From positions 684,501 to 748,500 of the forward strand of contig NC_135263.1 of assembly GCF_964204865.1 (NCBI RefSeq): a DNA stretch of 64,000 nucleotides, read 5' to 3'. The translations under genes and the position numbers were made by a program. This DNA comes from Styela clava (Eukaryota; Chordata; Ascidiacea; Stolidobranchia; Styelidae). Under the pieces are notes generated by a model that had not been told where the DNA came from, searched no databases, and saw only the letters and a program-made list of their open reading frames with translations. Below are positions 48,801 to 60,800 of the stretch, piece by piece (position 1 is the first letter of the stretch; each line of letters starts with the position of its first letter).

Positions 48801-51800
48801 CCACCTTCATGTACACATATTTCAACTTTTCTCTTTAATTTAATTTTTAGTCGAAATACGATGAGATTCGACGTTCAGAAAAGTCGAAACAAAAGTCTTC
48901 CTCGCTAGAAAAGAATCAGCGATACATCACAGCATGTCAGAGTGTGATGAACCCGGTCTGTGAGATGATTAAAGGCACACAACCAGATAAGGTGGGTTAT
49001 AGGAGTGTTTCCCAACCTATGGGTTGCCTGAAATTTTTTTTGGTTGCTTGTTTTTTCAACAAAATCCTAAAAGTTACTACTTTTATTTTCTAGTACATTT
49101 TATTTTTTATTTTATATTTGTAATGAAACGTTGCTTAATAGTAATTGTATATGTAGGAAGTAGCATTGAGTTGACATCTTTGGCCTGCTCAAGTTTTTTG
49201 TTATCTGCAGTTGAATATCTCAAAGCTGGAGCTCTGTTGCTAAGCTTTTTCACCCTGAAGTCTGAGCCATATTTCAAATGGCTCAGAAACTGTAGTCAGT
49301 CCTGGGATGTAAATTTTTTTCGACACTACAGCCCTGCTATCGACTTATTCTCAGAAAAAACATTTATTCTCAAAGGTTTGGAACGATATCTCTCCTCAGT
49401 TCTACACAACATTCTGGTCTTTGAGTTTGTACGACGTTCAGGTCCCAACAGAAGCTTACGACAGAGAAATTAGCAAACTGAGGCAACAGGTTGACGGAAT
49501 GCTAATGGAAGGGGTAGGTTCATTTGATTTATAGATTTTCCTGGACAGTATCGAATTTTGAGTATTCAAACGTGTGATATTATTGTGCTATTGAAGAGAA
49601 TTCTGATCAATTTCAAATTTTTTTTTGCGTTAATTTTTCTAGACAATAAAGATTTGTATTTGTTCAAGTGTGTTGGGAAGTAAGTGTATGAGTCTGGTGT
49701 CTGTCATTTTTTCCATGTACCAAGATAATGAGTTAATGGAATTCTAATTGTCAGAATTTATGTTAATTAATTCCCGAGCAACAAAATTGTCAATATTTCC
49801 TGTTGTTGCCAGGGTTACATTTTCGTCTTATATTGGTATTGAAGTTTTCAAATTTTGTTGAGGAAGCAGCCAAAAATGAATTGATTTTGGCAGACAATTC
49901 CCAACTGAATTTAAAAAACCTACAATTTTTAGTACTCCACTTTCAGAATTTGAACTTGCTGTAAAATTATGGTTCTTGAAAATTTTTGAATAAAATGAAC
50001 CCTGATTTTTTTGTTTTTTTGTTCCAATTTTATTCTGCATCCTTTTCCCTATCAATTCAATTTCACGATACAAAGAAACCTCGTGAACACTTCTCAACTG
50101 AATTTAAAATTTAAAAAAAGGTTTTATTACCCATCCACTTTCAGAATTTAAATTTTTACTGATACCTTTATTTTAAATTTGTTTCCTGGTCTCAATGTTA
50201 TATTTTTCCTTATTCTTTCAGTCTCATGATACACGGAAACGTCGTGAACGTGAACGCTGTGAATCTCTTGCTTCAAAATTAAAAGAAGAACAAAGAAAAC
50301 AGGAGGATCACAAAGCAAGAGTTCGGGCAAGATTGAAAAGTGAGAGAGAAGGATGGTTCCTTGCAAGTGAGAGAATTTTATGGTTTAGTAGTTTTGGTTA
50401 TGCTTGAATAAAGATTTTCATGCTTCAGTGACTTGGACATGGCTGAATGATTTCAGTCATGCCGAATGAATTTATCAGAATACAAGGGTTTTTCCTTATT
50501 TTAGTTCTAATAAAAGTTTGGCGACTGTCTGTGTTAGCCAAATGAATTAACCCTTGCTGATAGGTTTCAGTCTCTTTACACAACTTGATGTAAAATAGAC
50601 GAACAAAATTATTTACCTCCATATTGGTACTCATCATACTTCTGGAGCGCCCAATTCCATAACTTCGGTTGTTTCTTGAGGGAAATACAAAATAAGAAAA
50701 ATATAATGTTCTATTTTGCTCAAGCCCTTATCTCATACCTAAGACCCCATTGTTTGAATTTTTTATATTTTTTCAGAAACTTCAAAGAATGACGCCATTA
50801 CGAAGTTTCTACAGCTTTGTGTGTTCCCAAGATGTGTTTTCTCACCACTAGACGCCATCTATTGCGCCAAGTTTATTCAGATCATGCATTTACTAAGGAC
50901 ACCAAATTTCTCTACATTGCTGTGTTTTGATCGGGTGGGTTACTTGTGATCATAATTGCTGCAGGGGTGCGCAACCTTTACTACAGAAGGGCCAAATAGA
51001 AATAACTGGGTGAAACCGCGAGCCGCATCTTTACTTAAAACATAGGCTTTCTAGTAGTTGCAGGCACAAAATTTTTAGTTTTTGATTTTATGACTTTCGT
51101 TGTTCACTTGCACAAGTTAGCTGTTGGGTCATTGTCAAGTCATAGGCATAGATAATAAATTGGACTCAGGTATAGGTTTTGCAACAAAACGGAATTGAAA
51201 TTACTAAATTAAAAATTAGTTTCATGGGCCGCACATTATTCAAACTTGTCACTTCTCTGCGCACTGCGCAAATTTTTTTTGAGGGCCGCATTTGACTCAC
51301 GGGCAGCAAGTTGCACACCCCTGATCTTCTATGTTGCACAGAAAAACAGTATTTCCAAAATTGCTGACGGTTTTGACAACATGGCATAGAAATTACATAT
51401 TTATCCTGGGGGAGAGGAGAGCCGCTAAGACGACTTAATCATATTATAAACCACGGCCTCTCATCCACTTACCAATCCATGTCCAGTATGGTATTAGTTA
51501 GCCAGTTATTTGTCTCAGATGCAAAAACTTGATATTGGAGGAAGCGGTAATCGACAAGCGGTCACGTGAAGTTGTTGGTATAAAAACATTAACCTCACTC
51601 TTATGTTGCCAGGTTTTCTCTGATATCTCCTACACAGTCGTATGTTTCAGTGAAAATGAAGCTTCAAGGTATGGAAGATTTCTGGCATCTATGCTCGAGA
51701 TTGTAATGAGATGGCACAAGGAGAAAGAAGTCTATGAAAAGGTAAAAATCAGAGATTTGCTATATAATAAGTCTGTTTTGTTCAGTCATATTGCCTCATT

Positions 51801-54800
51801 TATCTCATTAGTCTTCTATATACATCCCTGGTCATATATGGAATTATTAGGTATTGGTGGGACAATGGAGTATTAGGGGGTGTAGTCCCCATGAAGCAAG
51901 ACCTAAAGATGGTGAGATCTGACCTCCAGGGCTGTAAAGTTGAAAAGACTCTGACTCTTAGACAATCAAAAACCAGCTCCTAGTTCCGGGGAACAAAATT
52001 TTTAACTTGAAAAAACTGACTGATTTTAAGTAATTTTCAAATTTGTCCTCATAAGCCACCACTTTTTGAATCCTGTTTTTCAACTGAATCTAAATCAAGA
52101 ATCTTGATAATTCTACACAAATACCACTTTCTAAGCTTACTTTATCCCTATTCCAGGAATGCAAGAACTACCCTGGATTTGTGACGGTTCTTCGGACCAA
52201 CGCTACGGATGGTGCAAGCAAAGCAAATCATTTGGATTACGAGAACTTCCGTCATGTTTGCCACAAATGGCAGTTCAAATTGACAAAAGCTTCAGTGGTG
52301 AGGATTTTGTTATTGGAAATTGTTGATATCCTAATTGGCGCTCCAGAAGTGTGTGTACCAATAGGTGGGAACTAATTTTGTTCGCCTACTTTACATCAAG
52401 TTGTGTAAAGGGACTGAAACCTATGGACAGGAGGAATATTCACATGGCTAACACATACAGTCTCTGTAATAGAACTAAAATAGGGGAAAATCGGAATAAA
52501 AACATGGCTTAACCCTAACCTGGTACACACACGCTATGGGAGTACTCTTAAATCTGAGCAAGTTTAGGTTCTGTTCAACTTACGAATTCATATCCAAAAC
52601 TTTTCATCAAAAATTTTTTTTTTAGGTTTGCCTCGATTCTAAGGATTACTGCTCCATTAGGAATGCTCTCATCATCTTGACAAAGGTAAACTAAAAAATT
52701 AGTTTTTGTCATTCACTTGTCTTGTGAGTCACTTGCCGCCTAATTTCATGTCTGGGTGTAACTTTATGCTTGAACTTATAAGATTGTTCTAATCAACTAT
52801 ATTTTCATAAACGACATCGGGAGTCGTCTTTTTTTGTTGAAGCAGTTGAAGCTGTTATATCAGATAGTCAGAGTATTTTTTTCAATTATCATAAATAGTT
52901 TAACTTTTTTTTTATAAGTTAACGTTAGACCTATGAATTTAGGACCTCCTGAAGTATGTGCACCAAGATGACGCACAACCTGAACTCAGGTTGTGTACAA
53001 GGTTAGGGTTCAGGTTGTGCGACATCTTGGTGTGCATACTTCAGGATTACCTAAATTTATGAGTGCTTCTGCCTGATAACCAGTATTGGTTTTTCGCGTA
53101 TCCCTTCGCCCTGAAATACCGTTCGTTTATAACTTACTACTGATTGAACCGCCGATTACTGATTGTCCCATATTCCTATAAGCTACAGTTACATAATTTT
53201 TTCACTTTCCAGATCCTCCCTTTCTTTCCCATGGTAACGTCTCTTGGAAATGCTCTCGAGAAACGAGTCGAAAAAATCAAAGAAGAGAAAGAGAAAAGGC
53301 CGGATTTATATGCATTAGCAATGGGGTAGGTATAGTGCATTCTTTTCAACTGTATCTTCATTGTATTTCTGGCAACTAGCATTTTCCCAGATGGCTGAGC
53401 ATGACCAGTGATGTCATCAGTTAGATGGCTGAGCATGACCAGTGATGTCATCAGTTACAGATGGCTGAGCATGGACAGTGATGTCATCAGTTAGATGGCT
53501 GAGCATGACCAGTGATGTCATCAGTTACAGATGGCTGAGCATGGACAGTGATGTCATCAGTTACAGATGGCTGAGCATGGACAGTGATGTCATCAGTTAC
53601 AGATGGCTGAGCATGGACAGTGATGTCATCAGTTAGATGGCTGAGCATGACCAGTGATGTCATCAGTTACAGATGGCTGAGCATGACCAGTGATGTCATC
53701 AGTTGCAGATGGCTGAGCATGACCAGTGATGTCATCAGTTACAGATGGCTGACTCAAATATATGTATGTGTATTGGGCTAAAAAGCAAGATAAACAATGA
53801 ACAGAACGATATACAAAATTGTTTACCAGCGGGTCCCACATGGGACGGGGCACATTGATGTGCGCCCCGAAAATTAACAGAATTGTGTTAAACTAATTAA
53901 TGTTTGAATATTTTCCCTTTTTCTATTTATAACAAATGTTTTATTGTTTTTTATTTTAAATCAATGAATAAATTCATTTTACTTTACTTTCTGTTACATG
54001 GTGATCTGTTGCAATCACAAAACTGAGTTTTTTTCTGTCAATGCGCGGTATCATTTTTACCTGATAATTTGGCGCCGCATGAACAGAAAGTTTGGGAACC
54101 GCTATACGATAAGACAACGTTTAAAAACATTTTTTACAGAGCTCCACAATAATTTATAAAAAAACAATTTTTTCTTCTCCAGCTACTCAGGACAACTCAG
54201 AGCCCGTCGTTCAACCATGGTTCCAGAACATGAATTTCATTTCAAGGACCAGACAAAACCAGCTAACACTAAAGCTACTGGAGGTATGAGTTTTCTGTGT
54301 ATCAGGGGGTTCAGAAATTTCTAATTGAAAAGTTCACTGTATCAGCTAGCAGGTCCGACTGGGTTTTTTTCATTTCAAAAGGTGGACGTTCTGAACTGGT
54401 GTGGGCCGGTGTCTAAATAGCAGACGCAATTAAGAAAACTGACGTGCACAATGCAGTACTGCATGATACATTCTTATTTTCTACAATTTTTTTTCTTTTT
54501 CTCTAGAAAAAGCAGCCAAAGCTTCCAAATCAAGCAGTGAGAAAGTGAAGACTGATTCAGATGCGAGGTAAGTTAGGGACTTGAGGCTAAAGTTGTACAT
54601 ATACATCTAAATGGGAGGGGGGGGGGGTCGACCCCCAAAACTGCCCTGGCTATATAAATTCAATGCGACATCAACATACTCGACTTACTCCAAACTGCGA
54701 GGAGTGTGTAAAGCAATTAGAAGATACCAATTTAACATTGTACTGTAGATATATTGTGGACAAACCGACCTGATTCAATGGACCTTTCCCCGAGCATCGA

Positions 54801-57800
54801 CTTCCTTCTTTACTTCCTGACATTGGCCAATCAGCAAGATGCAAAATGTAACGTAACAATGCTCCATTTTCGCATCCGCTCAGACACTTTTTCACTCAGA
54901 CAGATTATCAAGCGTGGTCGTAAACATTACCTCGTTTCTGCGTTTTTGAACTCTATTCGTTAGTTTTCTGTTGTTTTCGGAAACTTAAATATAAATCAGA
55001 TAATTCAATGATCACTCTGTCTTCTTAGGAGTTTTAATTTAATTGCAGTTTTAAAAAATTTGTGTAGAAATAAGTGTGATAGACTAGGCTAAAATTCTTT
55101 ACCGGTACTTTTAAAAAAAACAGATTGTTGTATGCGATAAATCATAATGATGGTTTGAAACACATACCCCATATTACAGGCGCCAACTCGCAATAGCACT
55201 CTTAAAATAACCCCGAAAATTTTGCAATGGTAGAGTATAGGAAGAATTTTTCAGGGGTCAAAGGTCGGGGAAAGGTCCATGGAACATGCGGAACTTATGT
55301 ACAAATCCCCAGCCACTAATGTTAAAATGTGAGATTGTTAACTTTGAGAAAAACGTTTTAAAATACCAATTTAACATTCATTCTATTCGCTTTTCAGTCG
55401 TCGTTCAAAATCTCTTGGTAAGGAAAAGAAGGAATCAACTGAAAAGTCAAAGGATAGAGGAAGAAGTAAAGACAAGATGGCGTCAGGTGAGGATTCACGA
55501 TTTTCCTATTGGATTGTCTCATCTTCTCTTGTAATAATACTTTGAAATGGCATTTCTTTAGTGTATGTACCAGGTTAGGGTTAGGCCATAATTTTATTCC
55601 GATTTTCCTTATTTTATTTCTATTACAAGTTCGGGGGCTGTCTGTGTTACCCAAGTTTCAGTCCCTTTACACAACTTGATGTAAAGTGGGCAAACAAAGT
55701 TAGTTACCTCCATAATCTATATTGGTTCTCATACTTTTGTGGCGCTCTGTGAAATTGCTAATTGTCAAGTTAGACCCACGTGGTCCTGAGGGTCTAAAAA
55801 AATTTTCAAGCTACGAAAATTTGCTATTCATGGCACAGAAAAAAAAGCTTTTTTACATTAAAAAGGAGGGGGGAGAGGCCCCCCAACCCCTCTGACTACA
55901 CCCTGTCTTGCATTCCAAATTATTAGCTCATATGAGCTAATTAGTTTAGAAGAGCCTTGTAGGGAGTGACTTTGAGACTGTTCCTATCATGTCATATTAC
56001 AAAGTAGTGACCGTTCGGGTGTCAGTCGCTGCTTATTTAGAGACATGTTCAGAGTAAAGGTATGTAACCTATCTGTCTTTTCATTTTGTCCGAAACGAGT
56101 TTTAAAACTTTTAAACTCCCCAGGTGATGCAAGTAATCATCGTTCCAGCAGCATCGGGTTCGAATCCAAGGAATCTACTCGTAGTCGATCGATTGGGAAA
56201 TCTGGGATGAAATCTCCGCAAAAACATAGATCGGGAAGCAGTTCTCGAACTTTGGATACTGAAGAGAGAGGTAGGAGAAATGCTGATGATGATACTTAAC
56301 ATAAATAGAAAATGTCAGCCTGGCAAATTTCACACCATTCCAAATGTTAAGAGTTCTAATGCCATCCTATGTCTGACTATCCTGTGTGAGTTCGCAGGTT
56401 TGATTCCTGCAAGGGATAGTCATGTGCGAAAGTATTTCTGAACTATCTCCAAGTTCGCGTAACCGATCAGTGATGTCATCAGTTAAACTTGACTGATTGT
56501 AGGCAACCAGCTGTGACCATGTGCTCTCTTGAGTTGGGTGCGTCATCCTGCTGGAGGGCTTTCGGAGTAACTTTGGAAACTGTCCGAGGTCATGCATTCC
56601 TAACTTGACTGTGTGGCACATCGTGCTAAGCACTATAAATTCGCTCGTCACCGCACCTCTCGTTATCCTGAGTGAGTTCGCCGGTTCAAATCATGTGCAA
56701 GAGGATTGCTGGGCTTCTTCTCGTCGTAGGGTGGTTTACGCAACCGCTTGGATTACGGGCTCCTTCATTATCCAAATCGTGTCTTATGCTAATTGAGGGT
56801 TTCAAGGATGAATGTTAAAATTTCAAAAAATATTTATTTGTTAATATTACAAAGAAATTTGTGCCTATTTATAGTTTGAATCGATATTCAAATAGGTATT
56901 TCAATAATATAAAGTTTTAAAAATTAAAAATATATTCTTTCTCAATTTTCTTAAAACAGCTTTTTTGAGTTTCACGCTTTCAGTTTGAAGCCGTTGTATT
57001 GTTATAGTCAGGGCTGCCATAACGACCTTATCTCTAAGATTTGTCCTTTGAAGGTGTTTGTCTTAGAAAATAATTTTATCCTTATTTCTAGACAAAACAA
57101 TAGCCTACCGGCAAAATTCAGTTAGGGTAACTTGAATAAAAATACAGTAATGATTTAGAGCTTTGCAGTTGACTTGTAGAATAATTTAAGATCTCACGGG
57201 TTTGATGAGTGCAGCAGTAACCTACTAGAGTGACTGCCAAAGCGGTGAGATTGAACAGATAGTTCCCAAGAATAAAGAACTGCTGGAGAAATCCTTTCTA
57301 GTATCATATTCTTTGTTACTTATCGATCTTAAGATCGGTAAGTATGTTGATAGGTATTTGTCTGTTTGTCTGTTAGATACACGCGATATCTCACGAAGGC
57401 GTGGTTGAATCTGCTCCAAATTTTGCATGTGCATTCATCATAGTTCGGAACAGAAGCCTGTTGATTTTCGATGAATTATGTCGTATAATTAGCAAGTTAT
57501 TGATTAATTAGTGATGGGACACACGGTGTCACTATGGAGTAAGAGCGCTGTTTTGGGGGATCCCTCAACTTTCGATCGATAAGTCTTCGGTCTCTGACCG
57601 ATATTCTCGTTATTTTATCAATGTGTTTTCCTGATGTCCTTACTTTTGGGTTCATATCTATGCCGGCCCTGGTTATATCTGGATCATATGCATGAGGAAT
57701 CTGAAATTTACAAAGTTAAAAATTCTTGACTATTTCTTATATTACAGAACGTAAACGCCGCAAGATTGATGCTTCTGATATAAAGGTCAGTACCCAACAT

Positions 57801-60800
57801 GCCACGACTATTCAATCGTGACAGCGACACTGGGAAGTATATTTTTTTCAATCTTCGTGGTGAAATTTGTACAGAATTTTTCTGGAAATCCAAAATCTTC
57901 AGGACTTTTATATTCTTGCTTCCGCTTTCTTTTGGAAAAAAATGTTATTCAAGCGTAACCAAAGGCACTCAAGCATATCCGTTAAAGCTGTAATCAAGAC
58001 ACGAGAGTGGGAGACTTGATGGTGTTGATGTTTTGGAGACATCTAGCGGACCGAGGAAGTTTGAGAATTACGAAGCTTCAATCAGTAGCTTGTCTTGAGC
58101 CTTGTTCATTGCGGAGAGTGAACCAACTGCATTCAATTTCTTCATTTTTTATTTTCTTTGTTTCCACTGTTTTTTGTTTTTGCTAACTTGTTTCTGTGAG
58201 TTTCCTGTCCAGAAAACACACTGTGACATCACAAGGAGATGAAAACTCAACATAATATGACATCACATTCTATTTTGTCCACAACAGGCAGAGAAATTGG
58301 AGAAGAGAGAAAAATCAGAAAAGGTATAGACTTTTGATTTGTTATTTTAAGAACAAATCGCTAAAATATCACCAGGAAATTTGTATCTATGTAACAGTTT
58401 TATTATTTGTGTTTCTATTTTGGAAATTTTTGCACATAATCGATGTTTCTCTGGTCATCGGTTTACTTTTTTATTTTTGTAACAATGACCAATCAGCAAA
58501 AAGTCAACGATGATGTAACAATCGCAATTTGTTTGCTCAGACTAATGTTTAAGCATGGTTGTAAACATTGCCTAGTTTTTCCAAAAATTAGTTGTGAATA
58601 AAGTAATTTAATTGTCATAATGTCTTCCGATGAGCTCTAAAAAAAAGTTATTCCAGGAACAGCTGTGATAGATAGATAAAATCAGCTATCAGTGCCTGTT
58701 AGAGGCACTAGGTTGTATATTTTAATACAAATGATGGTTTTGATCATCAATCTTTTCTTCATTTTGTAGAGATCAAAAAGTTCATCGCGAGACATTCTGG
58801 ACGAAGAAAGAAAATCATCAAAGTCAAAAAGGGAATCGATGGGGAAGGAGTCGAAGAGAATAAAGACAGAGAATGGATCAGGTGAATAAAGTTTTTTTGG
58901 TATTCTGGAACAGAGGAGTCCATGCGAGATGTCTTTAGAGATAGATTGGCGGTTACTTGTTTTAGATTCATGATGATGAAGGAAGCCATTACTGACCAGT
59001 GATGACATGGACCACCCTACGACAGTGAGGAGTCTAGCAATCCTTCCGCGCATTTCAGCTCGCGCATATAATCCTCTTGCGGGATGGGAACCCACACAGA
59101 GTAATGGCGGAGGTATTCCTTACAGTCAGCACAATGAGTCAAACCGCCGAGCCCACCAATCCCTGTTTACCTATTTACACCCACAAGACTCTGAGCCAGA
59201 GTTTTTCGAGCCAAGGCACACTTTTTTCATTGAGAAAATCTGGCAGCGCACGATCAGCTGAAAATATGGGGAAAAGACCTAATATTCACGATATAAGTGT
59301 TATATTGTTGATATAAGCTTTTTCAACATTGAAGAAAGATGTTGAATTGGACATCTTAAATAGTAATCAAATAAAAACAAAGACAAAAAAGCAAATCGCC
59401 ACCTGATGCTGCCACCGTCTGATATAGAACAGTACTACATGATTACTCTGCCGAGCGCTACACCGCATAGACACAAAATTTGGAGAATTTCCCACGGCAC
59501 CCCTGACAATATTATGCGGCACACCGATGTGCCGCGGCACCCCGGTTGAAAAACACTGCTCTAGGCAACAAAACAAATCAGGTTATTTTAGGGCTGGACT
59601 AGTGCGCTTCCTACTTTGTTACTGTCTGTGCTAATGTTACAAATTTTTATCGGAGGGTTTCCGACCAAGCTTGCAACCTCTCTTTCGAAATATTAAAACT
59701 TTTCGTTACTTTCGTTGAGTTTGCATTTTTATGCAAGAGTGCTGCTTCTCTGATCCCATGTATTCTGTCGGAATCGTGAGATTTATGTTTCACACTAGTT
59801 TTAATAATTGTGTTTCGAATCAAATGTCTGAAAAAGTGCAATAGTATAGTACTTTGTGTAAAATTGGTGTTCTCTTTGCGACCCATAAAATTTGTTGCGC
59901 GTCCTGTGCGGTGTCACGAGTTTGGGAAGCCCTGATCCAACTTATCAAGTTCACATCTGTAGTATCTTTTGCAGCCCCATCCTCGAAATTAATTCTTGAG
60001 TAAAAGGTAAATAATTTCGAACCCATAGAGCAGACATGGTTCCTTGTGCTTTGTAAATCTTTTTCAGCAGTGATTCTCTAAATTTTCAAACCGCTCTCCA
60101 TTTTCTAGGATTTGTAAAGTTTCGCGCCCCCCCCCCCCCCCCCCCCCCTCAAAAAAAAACTAGCTGACAATAAGCTACAATTAATAAATAGTAAGGTGAA
60201 AGTATGTTTTATTCAAAAAACATGTTAAAAATACGTGGATGGAACGTAAATAATGAAATAAATGAGAATTTTCGAAATGTAAATATCCAAAATAATGCGG
60301 GCAAGATCAAATCTAACAAATATTTTTATTTTTAATCAGCGTCACTCCCCCCCCCCAAAAAAAAATTGTCTACACCCCCCTAGTTGGGCACCCCGCCATT
60401 CGAAAAATGTTTTTCTACAGCTTATTATGATCATTATTAACTGACGGTTTATTCTTTTTCAGATGAAATCAGAGTGAAAGAAAAGCACAGGAAATCCGAT
60501 GGTGGGGAGAAAGCTAAGAAGGTGGGTTACATACAAGAAAGTACCTTTTACTATGGGTTTCGTGTCGTTTCCACATCTCGTATAAAAGGCCATCCAAATA
60601 CTAGAAACCTGATACGATTCCATTTTCATGTATCTACACATTAACCGATGCGCTGTACTGTCAAGAATTATGACAGGATGTAGAATCAGCTGAATTTAAC
60701 TCACCGGCTCATTTTTTCTCATGCAATGCTTATATCATGTCTCACACTACATACAAGACCCTGCATGTGTGCCCGACGTAGTTAGGCATGTAATTCAGCC

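Noticed and set aside
49024-49473. 149-aa ORF in THOC2 intron 22 and exon 23
   Set aside because: It reads intron plus exon 23 in the wrong frame; the exon in THOC2 phase fits the family.
53389-53752. CRISPR-like array
   Set aside because: Units are contiguous with no unique spacers, and the host is an animal; it is a minisatellite.
58682-59095. 137-aa minus-strand ORF
   Set aside because: Antisense of THOC2 exon 36 followed by an inverse SINE.
59440-59950. Complete hAT element in THOC2 intron 36
   Set aside because: hAT-like end motifs are visible near 59550 and 59925, but I could not pair termini or find a target duplication.
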